Source of the DNA: Parvularcula sp039818345
GTDB taxonomy: Bacteria; Pseudomonadota; Alphaproteobacteria; Caulobacterales; Parvularculaceae
Direction of reading: 5' to 3'
Assembly (NCBI GenBank): GCA_039818345.1
Contig: JBCBUC010000015.1
Coordinates: 1 to 64,000, forward strand
DNA length: 64,000 nt
Below are positions 52,881 through 61,859 of this stretch, one piece after another. The notes under the pieces are model-generated. The model did no database searches. It had not been told where the DNA came from and saw nothing but the letters and a program-made list of their open reading frames with translations. A program made the translations under genes and the position numbers. The number at the start of each line of letters is the position of its first letter. The stretch's first letter is position 1.

Positions 52881-53242
52881 TGGCCAAGAACATCTTGGGA
52901 GAGGAGCTTCAGGTCTGTGGCTGTGACCCTATGACGGGCTGGACGCGCAACGGTTCGTGTGAAACCGGTGCGCAGGATCACGGTAACCATACCATCTGTG
53001 CCGTGATGACCGAGGAGTTTTTGCGGTACACACAAGAGAGGGGTAATGACCTCTCGACGCCGCGGCCGGAGTTTCGCTTTCCTGGCCTCAAACCCGGTGA
53101 TCGGTGGTGTTTGTGTGCCTCCCGTTGGGAGGAAGCGAGGGAGGTGGGGAAGGCCCCGCCCGTTATCCTTGCCGCATGCCATGAGAAGGCGCTCGAGGTT
53201 GTCGATCTCAACCTTCTTAAAGCCCATCGAGGCGATCAATAA
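52877..53242 (+). CDS. DUF2237 family protein
   Basis: A 121-residue cytoplasmic protein. Family landmarks are all present: CGCDPMTGWTRNGSCETG, DHGNHTICAVMTEEFLRYTQERGNDLSTP, FPGLKPGDRWCLCASRWEEA and APPVILAACHEKALEVVDL, with many conserved cysteines. Function unknown. The start (ATGATGG) overlaps the photolyase stop, so the two are co-translated. Confidence 0.9.
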   Translation: MMAKNILGEELQVCGCDPMTGWTRNGSCETGAQDHGNHTICAVMTEEFLRYTQERGNDLSTPRPEFRFPGLKPGDRWCLCASRWEEAREVGKAPPVILAACHEKALEVVDLNLLKAHRGDQ

Positions 53243-53270
53243 AAAACCCGAAAAGCAAGCTTCCCGGGTT
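53241..53270 (-). terminator. Terminator of pnp (possibly two-way)
   Basis: Stem AACCCG..AAGC / GCTT..CGGGTT on the minus strand followed by TTTTTT (complement of 53241-53246). It lies 24 bases after the pnp stop and directly after the DUF2237 gene. Confidence 0.8.
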
Positions 53271-53293
53271 GATCAGTTTCCTGATGAGAAGAC

Positions 53294-55414
53294 TTAGTCG
53301 TCGTCTTTCTCGATCTCTTTGCCGGTCTCTTGATCGACGATTTTCATCGACAGCTTGACCTTACCGCGATCGTCAAAGCCGAGGAGTTTGACCCAAACCT
53401 CATCGCCTTCTTTGACGATATCGGTGGTTTTCTCTGCACGGCCTGGCGCAAGCTGGCTGATATGCACCAGTCCATCGCGTGCCCCAAAGAAGTTGACGAA
53501 GGCGCCAAAGTCCATGGTTTTGACCACTTTGCCGCGATAGATCTCGCCGACTTCTGGTTCGTCCGTGATCGACTTGATCCACTTAACGGCCGCTTCGATC
53601 TCCGACTTCTGCGACGAGGCGATTTTGATCACACCCTCATCGTCGATATTCACTTTGGCGCCAGTGGTTTCGACAATCTCGCGGATCACTTTGCCGCCTG
53701 AACCGATCACTTCACGGATCTTCTCTTTAGGGATCGTCATGGTTTCGATGCGCGGCGCAAACTCGCCAAGATCATCACGGCTTTCACCGAGTGCCTTGCC
53801 CATTTCGCCCAGGATATGCAGGCGACCGTCTTTGGCTTGGGCGAGGGCCGTTTGCATAATGTCCTCGGTGATCCCTGCCACCTTGATGTCCATCTGCAGG
53901 CTGGTGACACCTTCGGTCGTACCGGCCACCTTAAAGTCCATATCGCCCAGATGATCTTCATCACCCAAGATATCAGAGAGGACTGCGTGTTGATCGCCTT
54001 CGAGGATCAGACCCATGGCGATACCAGCGACGGCGCGCTTGATTGGGACGCCTGCGTCCATCATCGCAAGAGAAGATCCGCACACGGTCGCCATCGACGA
54101 TGAGCCGTTGGACTCGGTGATCTCAGAAACCAGCCGAATAACGTAAGGGAACTCGTCTTCTTTCGGCAGGACAGCGCGAACAGCCCGCCATGCGAGCTTG
54201 CCATGACCGATCTCGCGGCGACCTGGCGAACCCATGCGGCCCGTCTCCCCCACCGAATAGGGCGGGAAGTTGTAGTGCAGCATGAAGTTTTCTTTGTACG
54301 TACCCTCGAGCGCATCGATGAACTGTTCGTCATCGGATGTTCCCAAGGTTGCGACCACGATTGATTGGGTTTCGCCTCGGGTAAAGAGGGCCGAACCATG
54401 CGTACGAGGTAAGACGCCGACCTCGGAAAGGATCGGGCGAATGTCGGTGGTCGTCCGACCGTCAATCCGGCCGCCGGTTTCGATAATCTGTCCCCGCACG
54501 ATCTCCGACTCAAGATCTTTGAGAAGACCGCCAAGGATCACGCCGTCGACAGGATCAGCGACATCTTCGCCGGCGAGCGCTTCTTTGGTGGCCGATTTCA
54601 CGTCACCGACTTTGCCGTAACGCTCTTGTTTGTCGGTCAGCTTGTAAGCGTCGCGGAGGCCCGCTTCTGCCAGTTCCCGGACCCGCGGCATGACATCGGA
54701 ATGATCAGGCGGGGTGTAGTCCCAAGGTTCCTTGGCGCATTCTTCGGCAAAGCTGATGATCAGGTCGATCGCTTCTTGGCTTGCTTTGTGTCCAGCCATG
54801 ACCGCGCCGAGCATGATGTCTTCGGAGAGCTCATCCGCTTCGGACTCGACCATCATCACAGCGTTTTGTGTGCCCGCCATCACGAGGTCGAGCTGGGTTC
54901 CTTCCAACTCAGGAACAGTGGGGTTGATGACATAGCCGCCGTCTTTATAGGCGACCCGCGCGGCGCCAATTGGTCCCATGAAAGGGATGCCAGAAATGGT
55001 GAGGGCTGCAGAAGCCGCCACCATGCCCAGGACGTCAGGATCGTTTTCGAGGTCGTGACTCATCACGGTGATGACGACCTGCACTTCGTTTTTAAAGCCC
55101 GGCGCGAAAAGGGGTCGGATCGGACGGTCGATCAGACGGCTGGTGAGTGTCTCTTTTTCTGACGGACGACCTTCGCGTTTAAAAAAGCCGCCGGGAATAC
55201 GGCCAGCTGCATAGGCTTTTTCTTGGTAGTTGACGGTCAGCGGGAAGAAGTCCTGCCCAGGCTTCGCCTCGCGCTGGCCGACGACGGTCGCTAGCACGGT
55301 GGTTTCGCCATAGGTGGCGAGCACAGCGCCATCGGCTTGGCGCGCGATGCGGCCGCTTTCGAGGGTGAGCTCGCGGCCCGCCCAAGTCATGGTTTTCTTG
55401 GTAATGGTGAACAT
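53294..55414 (-). CDS. pnp: Polyribonucleotide nucleotidyltransferase
   Basis: Phosphorolytic 3'-5' exoribonuclease of 706 residues with two RNase PH domains, a helical insert, and C-terminal KH (IPKEKIREVIGSGGKVIREI) and S1 (GEIYRGKVVKTMDFGAFVNFFG) domains. The start at 55414 matches family N-termini (MFTITKK...RELTLESGRIARQADGAVLATYGETTVL). There is no Shine-Dalgarno sequence; instead CTCCTT sits directly before the ATG. Downstream of rpsO as in most bacteria. Confidence 0.98.
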   Translation of the reverse strand: MFTITKKTMTWAGRELTLESGRIARQADGAVLATYGETTVLATVVGQREAKPGQDFFPLTVNYQEKAYAAGRIPGGFFKREGRPSEKETLTSRLIDRPIRPLFAPGFKNEVQVVITVMSHDLENDPDVLGMVAASAALTISGIPFMGPIGAARVAYKDGGYVINPTVPELEGTQLDLVMAGTQNAVMMVESEADELSEDIMLGAVMAGHKASQEAIDLIISFAEECAKEPWDYTPPDHSDVMPRVRELAEAGLRDAYKLTDKQERYGKVGDVKSATKEALAGEDVADPVDGVILGGLLKDLESEIVRGQIIETGGRIDGRTTTDIRPILSEVGVLPRTHGSALFTRGETQSIVVATLGTSDDEQFIDALEGTYKENFMLHYNFPPYSVGETGRMGSPGRREIGHGKLAWRAVRAVLPKEDEFPYVIRLVSEITESNGSSSMATVCGSSLAMMDAGVPIKRAVAGIAMGLILEGDQHAVLSDILGDEDHLGDMDFKVAGTTEGVTSLQMDIKVAGITEDIMQTALAQAKDGRLHILGEMGKALGESRDDLGEFAPRIETMTIPKEKIREVIGSGGKVIREIVETTGAKVNIDDEGVIKIASSQKSEIEAAVKWIKSITDEPEVGEIYRGKVVKTMDFGAFVNFFGARDGLVHISQLAPGRAEKTTDIVKEGDEVWVKLLGFDDRGKVKLSMKIVDQETGKEIEKDDD

Positions 55415-55544
55415 AAGGAGTTTTCAGTTTCTCATAGCCCCGGGCCGGATTGCCGTTGGGGCACTTTCTTGTCTCGCTCGTCTCGCGATCTTGCCGCTCT
55501 TGGAGGGCTTGCGCGCGCCGCGCAACAGTGGGGTGTCGTGCAAC

Positions 55545-55580
55545 GAAAAAAGCCCGGGCCAACGGGCGTTGGCGCGGGCT
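55545..55580 (-). terminator. Hairpin terminator between rpsO and pnp
   Basis: A long stem AGCCCG.GCCAACG / CGTTGGC.CGGGCT (55551-55580) with one internal mismatch is followed on the minus strand by TTTTTT. It follows the rpsO stop by 22 bases and would limit read-through into pnp, or serve as an RNase site. Confidence 0.85.
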
Positions 55581-55602
55581 GACCGATCGAAAAAGAGCGA
55601 AT

Positions 55603-55872
55603 TTAGCGGCGCAGGCCGAGCCGGGAAATCAAGCTTTGGTAGCGTTCCTCGTTCTTGCCTTTGACATAATCGAGCAAGTTCCGGCGCTGAGAGACCATTT
55701 TCAAAAGACCGCGGCGCGAGTGGTTGTCTTTTTTATGCTCTTTGAAGTGGTCGGTCAGGTTGTTGATCCGCTCGGTGAGGATCGCGACTTGAACTTCAGG
55801 GCTACCGGTGTCGCCGTCTTTGGTGGCGTACTCGGTCATGAGCGCAGATTTGCGCTCTTGGCTAATCGACAT
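55603..55872 (-). CDS. rpsO: 30S ribosomal protein S15
   Basis: Binds 16S rRNA in the central domain. 89 residues with the conserved DTGSPEVQVAILTERINNLTDHFKEHKKDNHSRRGLL and the C-terminal RRNLLDYVK..RYQSLISRLGLRR. The ATG at 55872 has CGGAGA upstream. truB-rbfA, the usual upstream neighbours, are absent. Confidence 0.98.
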   Translation of the reverse strand: MSISQERKSALMTEYATKDGDTGSPEVQVAILTERINNLTDHFKEHKKDNHSRRGLLKMVSQRRNLLDYVKGKNEERYQSLISRLGLRR

Positions 55873-56198
55873 CGATGTCTCCGTGCGCCGTAAAAACAAA
55901 AAAGGTGCCGGGGCGCCGTCCAGCGAGAGATGGCGGATATCGGAAGAACCGCAAAAAGGCAAGTCCTCCGTCAACGCCGTGTGCGTCGCAATATTGTGCG
56001 GCGCGATCTCGCTCAAAACTTTTGCGGCGCAACAGAAAAAGCTCGATAAACCCCGGTAAAATGTAGATATTTGGCAACAGGTCGGCTCATTGCAGTGGCA
56101 TGCACTGCTCAGGCATTTCCTTCTGCAACGACAGCTGCGTACTTTCAGCCATCAACGACGCGGAAAATCCAAATCCGTGCTAATCCGGAGGAAACACT
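55873..56198. other. 326-bp divergent noncoding region between rpsO and a TonB receptor
   Basis: Must hold the rpsO promoter (minus strand) and the receptor promoter (plus strand). The only clear structure is the palindrome at 56092-56108. No gene or known RNA seen. Confidence 0.6.
56092..56108 (+). promoter_or_regulatory. GCAGTG-N5-CACTGC palindrome upstream of the receptor
   Basis: A perfect six-base inverted repeat about 90 bases before the receptor start. It may be a regulator site or a leader hairpin. Confidence 0.4.
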
Positions 56199-58892
56199 AT
56201 GCAGCGATCGCTTATGGCGACAGCATCCGCAATCTCTATGGCTTTATGCCTGGTACCAGGGGCTGCAATGGCTCAGAGCCAGGACGAAATTATCGTCACC
56301 GGTTCGTTCATTAAGAAAAAGAACCAGAGCGACTTGCCCTCACCGCTGCAAACGGTGACCGCGGCCAATATCGATAGTATCGGTGCACAGAATATCGGGG
56401 ACATCACCCAGACGCTGACCATCAACACAGGCGCCCAAAACAACCCTGACGCTTTCACCCAGAACGCAACCGCAGGGACGTCGAACATCAACCTGCGTGG
56501 CCTCGGCGTCGGTTCGACGCTCGTCTTGCTCAATGGCAAACGCCAGGTCCTTTCGGGTGCATCCACCAATGACGGGGTCAACTTCGTTGATACGTCGTCG
56601 CTTGTGCCGATGATTGCGATCCAGCGCGTGGAGATCCTCAAAGATGGTGCATCGGCCATCTACGGTTCCGACGCTGTGGCTGGCGTGGTGAACTTTATCA
56701 CGCGTGAAAGCTTTGACGGCGTTTTGCTGTCCGGCACCTACACCAGTCACCAAAGCGAAGGCGATTACGACGAATTCAACATTGAGGGCCTTTACGGTAA
56801 AGACTTCGATCGCGGATCAATTATGTTGGCCGCGTCCTATCTTGACCGATCGCCGCTCACGACTTCGGAGCGTCGGCTTTCACGGCCGCAGGATGACTCC
56901 TCGATCCTGGGTAATCCGGGTGCGTTCTTTGGTGCACCTGGCCTTCCCGCCGGTGCGCCTGCAATTGACCCGGGCTGTGCCGATGGTGGTGGCATCCCAA
57001 CGGCCGCATCTCCTGCAGACCCCACAGCAGCGGTTGTCGGTTTCTGTAGCTTTGACTTCGGTGACTTCTTCAACCTGGTCCCTGATGAGCAGCGGCTCAA
57101 CATCTTCGCTCGCAGTGAGTTTGATGTGACCGACTCCATCAACTGGAGCATGGAGTTCGGCTACGCTGATAACGAAGCAACCCGGGGCAACTCGCCGACC
57201 TTCCCCTTCCTTCAGCTCGGGGCAGCCACCATTCCTGGGCCTGAAGTTGCTGGATTGGGCGCTGATGGAAACCCATTCAATCTCTTCCCCAACTCCGTTG
57301 TGTTCCTTGGCCGGGCCATTGGTAATGGCGGTGAAGTCTCGCCGAGTGACGGTGAATCGGAGACATGGCGCTTCTCGACGACGATTGGCGGCGATATCGG
57401 CACCGGTGCATGGGAATTTTCATTCACGCGCGCCAGCAACGATTATAGCTTTGCGACAGAAGATACGGTCACTGACCGTTATGGCTGTGCGCTGCAAGGC
57501 TTCCAATCGCTCTTTGGTCTCGACTGTTCGTCTGCCAATCCTGACCTCACAACGGGCGGTTTGACGGTTCCCGCTGTGGGAACGTTCATCAACCCGTTCT
57601 CGACATCGCTCACGGGTGTTGCACCGAATGATCCAGCACTTCTCGACTATATCATTGGGGTCCAAGTCCGCGAGTATGAGTCCGATCTAACCGTCGTGGA
57701 AGCTGTGGTGAGCCAAGAGCTTTTCCAAATGCCAGCCGGTCCGTTCAGTGTCGCGGTCGGTGCTCAGTACCGGGATAACGATCTCTCGCAGGAAGTCGAT
57801 GAGCTTTCCGCGGCAGACGCGTTTGCGTTCTTGGTCGGCGGCAGGGACTTTGACGGTAGCCAAGACGTTTACGCGTTCTTCGGTGAGGCCTCGATCCCTG
57901 TGACCAGTTGGATGGACCTGCAGGTGGCGGTCCGCCACGAGAGTTATGGCGACGATGAAGGCGGTTCAACCACCGATCCGAAGGTTGCTGTTCTTATGCG
58001 TCCGCATGAGACACTCTCGCTTCGCGGGTCATACTCGACGTCGTTCCGCGCGCCGTCGGTGTTCCAGCAGTTCGGTGAGTCAACGACGCTCCAGCAAGTG
58101 TTTGACCCAGCGAATAATAATGCGCAGGCCTTTGTCGCCGTCAGGACTCTTGCTCCTGAGGGCAGTGCACGGCCACTCGATCCTGAAGAGTCGGAAGCCT
58201 TCAACGTTGGGGCGACGTGGTCACCTGTTCCTGGTCTGAGCTTAGACATCGACTACTTCAACTTCAGCTTCGAGAACGTCATTATCCAGACGAACCCGCA
58301 AGCCCTGTTGAACGCCGACCCAACCGGTGATGCGATTGTTCGTTCGCCGGCCAACACGGTTCTGCAGATCAACAACGACTTCGTGAACGCGTCGTCCGTT
58401 GATACATCAGGTATCGACTTCAACGCTGCGTGGGATATCGACGTCGGTGAATGGGGTACGATCACCCCAAGCCTGAACGGTACCTACATTCTCGAGTATG
58501 ATCTGGAAGATCCGCAGGCTGGTTCGGTTGAGGGGGCTGGTACCCGGAACTTTACTAATTTCGGCTCGCCAACGCCTGAGCTCCGTCTTAATGCAGGTGT
58601 CGCCTGGAATAAAGGACCACATACCTTCAACGCGTTTGTCCGTCATATTGGTAGCTATGACGATGACCAGAACGTTGGTGTCGAAGTCGACTCCGATACC
58701 CGGATCGATCTGCAATACACAGTGGCACTCAATGAGTTCTTGGACCGTGAACAAGTGACCCGGTTCACCATTGGTGGTCGGAACATCACAGGAGAGACTG
58801 CACCGCAGGTCTTCACCAACGGCGGTTTCGACTCGCGGGTGCATGATCCTCGGGGCGCACTGCTGTATTTCGGCGTTGATCTCGAATTCTAA
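56199..58892 (+). CDS. TonB-dependent receptor
   Basis: An 897-residue outer-membrane receptor. Signal peptide ASAISMALCLVPGAAMAQS, then a TonB-box-like DEIIVTGSFI, a plug domain (about residues 45-170; NINLRGLGVGSTLVLLNGKR, RVEILKDGASAIYGSDAVAGVVNFIT) and a barrel ending in YFGVDLEF. This plug pattern is typical of the large alphaproteobacterial receptors for plant or algal oligomers or vitamins. TCCGGAGGAAAC precedes the ATG. The substrate is not evident from neighbours. Confidence 0.92.
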   Translation: MQRSLMATASAISMALCLVPGAAMAQSQDEIIVTGSFIKKKNQSDLPSPLQTVTAANIDSIGAQNIGDITQTLTINTGAQNNPDAFTQNATAGTSNINLRGLGVGSTLVLLNGKRQVLSGASTNDGVNFVDTSSLVPMIAIQRVEILKDGASAIYGSDAVAGVVNFITRESFDGVLLSGTYTSHQSEGDYDEFNIEGLYGKDFDRGSIMLAASYLDRSPLTTSERRLSRPQDDSSILGNPGAFFGAPGLPAGAPAIDPGCADGGGIPTAASPADPTAAVVGFCSFDFGDFFNLVPDEQRLNIFARSEFDVTDSINWSMEFGYADNEATRGNSPTFPFLQLGAATIPGPEVAGLGADGNPFNLFPNSVVFLGRAIGNGGEVSPSDGESETWRFSTTIGGDIGTGAWEFSFTRASNDYSFATEDTVTDRYGCALQGFQSLFGLDCSSANPDLTTGGLTVPAVGTFINPFSTSLTGVAPNDPALLDYIIGVQVREYESDLTVVEAVVSQELFQMPAGPFSVAVGAQYRDNDLSQEVDELSAADAFAFLVGGRDFDGSQDVYAFFGEASIPVTSWMDLQVAVRHESYGDDEGGSTTDPKVAVLMRPHETLSLRGSYSTSFRAPSVFQQFGESTTLQQVFDPANNNAQAFVAVRTLAPEGSARPLDPEESEAFNVGATWSPVPGLSLDIDYFNFSFENVIIQTNPQALLNADPTGDAIVRSPANTVLQINNDFVNASSVDTSGIDFNAAWDIDVGEWGTITPSLNGTYILEYDLEDPQAGSVEGAGTRNFTNFGSPTPELRLNAGVAWNKGPHTFNAFVRHIGSYDDDQNVGVEVDSDTRIDLQYTVALNEFLDREQVTRFTIGGRNITGETAPQVFTNGGFDSRVHDPRGALLYFGVDLEF

Positions 58893-58919
58893 TTACATCA
58901 AAAAAGTAGGTAACAACTG

Positions 58920-58947
58920 CCCCGCGTCGCCGACGCGGGGTTTTTTT
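58920..58947 (+). terminator. Terminator after the TonB receptor
   Basis: CCCCGCGTC-GCC-GACGCGGGG followed by seven T's, 28 bases after the stop. Confidence 0.95.
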
Positions 58948-59037
58948 GTTGGTGGCCTGAGGAAAAACCGCTGATGGTTCAGCCCTCAAGACACCGAAAA
59001 ATCAAAACAGCCCAGGGTTGAAATGCAAAGGCCTTGA

Positions 59038-59052
59038 TTAACGCTTGTTCAA
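59038..59052 (+). promoter_or_regulatory. CtrA-box-like site upstream of motA
   Basis: TTAA-N7-TCAA, one base from the CtrA consensus TTAA-N7-TTAA, lies 24 bases before the motA start. CtrA, encoded at 40711, activates flagellar genes in related bacteria. The short distance to the ATG is a caveat. Confidence 0.4.
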
Positions 59053-59075
59053 CCTATGCGCGCATAGGAGAGCGT

Positions 59076-59942
59076 ATGGTTGCGCTTCTCGGTGTTCTGG
59101 TGACGATGGTCATGGTTTTCGGCGGCTACACGCTGGCCGGAGGCAAGATCGAAATCATCCTTCACGCTTTGCCGTTCGAGATGATGATGATCGGCGGCGC
59201 GGCCGTCGGTGCGTTTATCTCCGGCAATGATGGCGCCGTCATCAAGCACACCGGCGCTGATCTTGGTGCGATGATCAAGGGCCCCAAGTTCAGCAAATCA
59301 GACTATCAAGATCTTCTTTGTCTTCTTCACACCCTTCTTGATCTTGGTGCGAAAGACCCAACGGAACTCGAACGGTCGATCGAAGCGCCGCAAGAATCGC
59401 AGATTTTCCAAGCTTACCCCAAACTTCTTGGTGATAAGTACACGGTGGAAATCATCTGTGATACCTTACGCTCAATGATCATGAACTTCGACAATGCGTT
59501 CCAGGTCGAAGAAATGCTCGAAAAACAGCTCATGCAGATGAAGGAGGATAGCCTCCACGGTGCGCATGCGCTGGGCAAGGTGGCAGACGCGCTTCCCGCC
59601 TTGGGCATTGTCGCGGCTGTGCTCGGCGTCATCAAGACGATGGCATCGATCGACAAGCCGCCGGAAATCCTAGGACAGATGATTGGCTCGGCCCTGGTGG
59701 GAACATTTCTCGGTGTGTTCTTGGCATACGGCATTGTTGGCCCGTTCGCTGAACGTGTGCGCCAGGTGCGGGAGGAGGAGCAGGCCTTCTACGGCCTCAT
59801 CCGCGAAGTCCTGGTGCACTGGCTCCATGCGCACCCTGCAGTGATGTGCATCGAAGTGGGGCGGCGCAACGCACCCGGCAAAATGCGGCCGAGCTTTATC
59901 GAAATGGACGAGGCCATCCGCAGCATGAAGAAAGCAGCCTAA
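59076..59942 (+). CDS. motA: Flagellar motor stator protein MotA
   Basis: Forms the proton channel of the flagellar stator with MotB. 288 residues, with four transmembrane segments: two near the N-terminus and two in the IVAAVLGVIKTMASI and LVGTFLGVFLAYGIVGP regions. The cytoplasmic loop between them carries the charged torque residues. The ATG at 59076 has AGGAG upstream. It heads the flagellar operon; motB is not in the window. Confidence 0.93.
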   Translation: MVALLGVLVTMVMVFGGYTLAGGKIEIILHALPFEMMMIGGAAVGAFISGNDGAVIKHTGADLGAMIKGPKFSKSDYQDLLCLLHTLLDLGAKDPTELERSIEAPQESQIFQAYPKLLGDKYTVEIICDTLRSMIMNFDNAFQVEEMLEKQLMQMKEDSLHGAHALGKVADALPALGIVAAVLGVIKTMASIDKPPEILGQMIGSALVGTFLGVFLAYGIVGPFAERVRQVREEEQAFYGLIREVLVHWLHAHPAVMCIEVGRRNAPGKMRPSFIEMDEAIRSMKKAA

Positions 59943-59945
59943 TTC

Positions 59946-60662
59946 ATGAGTGATGCGATCACCGTCAGCCTCAGCCGACAAACAGGACTGCTTAACGAGC
60001 TTTCCGTCATCGCCAACAACATGGCCAATGCCAACACCGAAGGTTATCGCGCGGAAGCTGCGCTCTTTTCTGAGTTCGTCAGCACACGTGTCGATGATCC
60101 CTCGGTGTCGATGGGTGCTTTACGTGCGCATTTCCCTGTGTTGGATCAGGGCGCGCTGATTGAAACGGGGGGACGTTTTGATCTTGCGATCGATGGCGAG
60201 GGCTGGTTCGCGGTTAACCGCGGCGGCGAGGTTCTTCTCACCCGTGCTGGGCGTTTCCAGACGGATGCTGATGGTCAGTTGATCACACCCGATGGCGATC
60301 CGGTCCTCGATGAGGTCGGCGGCGCGATCCAAATACCGCCGAATGCGGTCGATATGGCGGTTGGGTCGGATGGAACCATCACCGCTGACGGTCTGGCTGT
60401 TGCGCAGGTGGGAGTTCTGCTGGCTGATCCTGAGGGTCTTTCGCGCGTGAGTGATAACCTCTGGCGTAACAATGGCCCAACGCGGTTCGCAGAAGATACA
60501 CGCATCCGCCAAGGTTTCCTCGAAGGTTCGAATGTGAGCCCGGTCGAGGAAATGGCGCGGCTGATCGAAGTCCAGCGGATGTACGAGGCTGGCGCGAATT
60601 TAGGGGAAACTGAACACGAACGAATCCTGTCGCTCATTGAAGCGCTAGGGACACGGAGATAA
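59946..60662 (+). CDS. flgF: Flagellar basal-body rod protein FlgF
   Basis: Proximal rod component, 238 residues. N-terminal LLNELSVIANNMANANTEGYRAE and C-terminal EEMARLIEVQRMYEAGANL are the paired rod/hook helices; the middle D1-type region has FDLAIDGEGWFAVNRGGEVLLTRAGRF. Three bases after motA, thirteen before flgG. Confidence 0.95.
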   Translation: MSDAITVSLSRQTGLLNELSVIANNMANANTEGYRAEAALFSEFVSTRVDDPSVSMGALRAHFPVLDQGALIETGGRFDLAIDGEGWFAVNRGGEVLLTRAGRFQTDADGQLITPDGDPVLDEVGGAIQIPPNAVDMAVGSDGTITADGLAVAQVGVLLADPEGLSRVSDNLWRNNGPTRFAEDTRIRQGFLEGSNVSPVEEMARLIEVQRMYEAGANLGETEHERILSLIEALGTRR

Positions 60663-60675
60663 TGGAGAGAGCTCT

Positions 60676-61461
60676 ATGACAGCCTTGAGAATTGCCGCCA
60701 CCGGAATGGAGGCCCAGCAAACCCGCGTGGCGACGATCGCCAACAACATCGCCAATATGTCGACAACAGCCTATTCCGCGCGGCGGGCTTCCTTTGCAGA
60801 CCTCATGTATCGTCAGGAGGTCACGCCAGGGGTTTTGTCCTCGCGCACAGGAACCATCGTACCCGGAGGGGTACAGATCGGGATCGGCGTCCGTACAGCG
60901 GCAGTCACCGCCAACCAGGCGCAAGGCGCGCTCACCAACACCCAAGGCGATCTTGATATCGCGATCGAGGGCCGCGGCTATTTCGATGTGGAGTTGCCAT
61001 CAGGCGAGGTCGCTTACACGCGGGACGGACGATTTTCCCTCGATCCTAATGGTATCATCGTGACCGCCGAAGGTTTCCAAGTGTCTGGCGGTATCGCTGT
61101 GCCAGAAGTCGCCCGTTCGGTGCGGATTTCCAATGATGGCCAGGCCTTCGCGGTCTTTGACGATGGCACGCCGCCGCAGCAGATCGGGATCTTCCAAGTC
61201 ACCACGTTCACGAACGAACAGGGGTTAGAAGCGCTCGGCGGCAACCTTTTCAGAGAAACAGAAGCGTCGGGCACGCCTTTAGGCGGCTTTGCAGGTATCG
61301 ATGGGGCCGGATTTTTGCGCCAAGGGTACTTGGAGGAGTCGACCGTCGACGTGGTGGCTGAGATCGCCGATTTGATCGAGGCGCAACGAGGCTATGAGCT
61401 CAATTCCCGTGTCATGACGGCTGCTGATGAAATGCTCTCCGCCACGACGAGGATCCGCTGA
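60676..61461 (+). CDS. flgG: Flagellar basal-body rod protein FlgG
   Basis: Distal rod protein, 261 residues. TALRIAATGMEAQQTRVATIANNIANMSTTAY at the start, DIAIEGRGYFDVELPSGEVAYTRDGRF in the middle, and VVAEIADLIEAQRGYELNSRVMTAADEML at the end. Longer than FlgF by the FlgG-specific loop. Overlaps flgA by one base (TGATG). Confidence 0.97.
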   Translation: MTALRIAATGMEAQQTRVATIANNIANMSTTAYSARRASFADLMYRQEVTPGVLSSRTGTIVPGGVQIGIGVRTAAVTANQAQGALTNTQGDLDIAIEGRGYFDVELPSGEVAYTRDGRFSLDPNGIIVTAEGFQVSGGIAVPEVARSVRISNDGQAFAVFDDGTPPQQIGIFQVTTFTNEQGLEALGGNLFRETEASGTPLGGFAGIDGAGFLRQGYLEESTVDVVAEIADLIEAQRGYELNSRVMTAADEMLSATTRIR

Positions 61462-61859
61462 TGCGCGGCCTCTTGGTGCTACTTCTTTCGGTCTTGCCAA
61501 CGGCGTCTTCTGCCGAGGTTTTGGCGGCAAGACCGCTCGCTCGTGGAGATATTCTCACGCCAGCGGATCTGCACGCAACGTCACCGGACGAACTCCGCGT
61601 CTTTGTCGGCATGGCCGTGCGTCGGCCAGTTTTCGAAGGACGGATGCTTCGGCCCTTTGATGTCACAGAACCCACCGCCGTCAATCGGCAAGATACTGTT
61701 GCCGTTCATTTTCGCCGTGGCCCCTTGACCTTAGAAATGCAAGGTCGCGCCTTAGGAGAAGGGTCCATCGGTGATCGGATCGATATCTCCCTTCCCGGGC
61801 GTCGGCAACCCACAAGCGCCGTTATCACAGCGCCTGGCGCGGTGGAGGTGGGCGCATGA
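61461..61859 (+). CDS. flgA: Flagellar P-ring assembly chaperone FlgA (short)
   Basis: Periplasmic chaperone for P-ring formation, here only 132 residues. Signal peptide LLVLLLSVLPTASSAE, then the SAF-type domain (LAARPLARGDILTPADL, VGMAVRRPVFEGRMLRPFDVTEP) and the C-terminal RRGPLTLEMQGRALGEGSIGDRIDI. The N-terminal domain of long FlgA proteins is absent, as in other alphaproteobacteria. Overlaps flgH by ATGA. Confidence 0.9.
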   Translation: MRGLLVLLLSVLPTASSAEVLAARPLARGDILTPADLHATSPDELRVFVGMAVRRPVFEGRMLRPFDVTEPTAVNRQDTVAVHFRRGPLTLEMQGRALGEGSIGDRIDISLPGRRQPTSAVITAPGAVEVGA

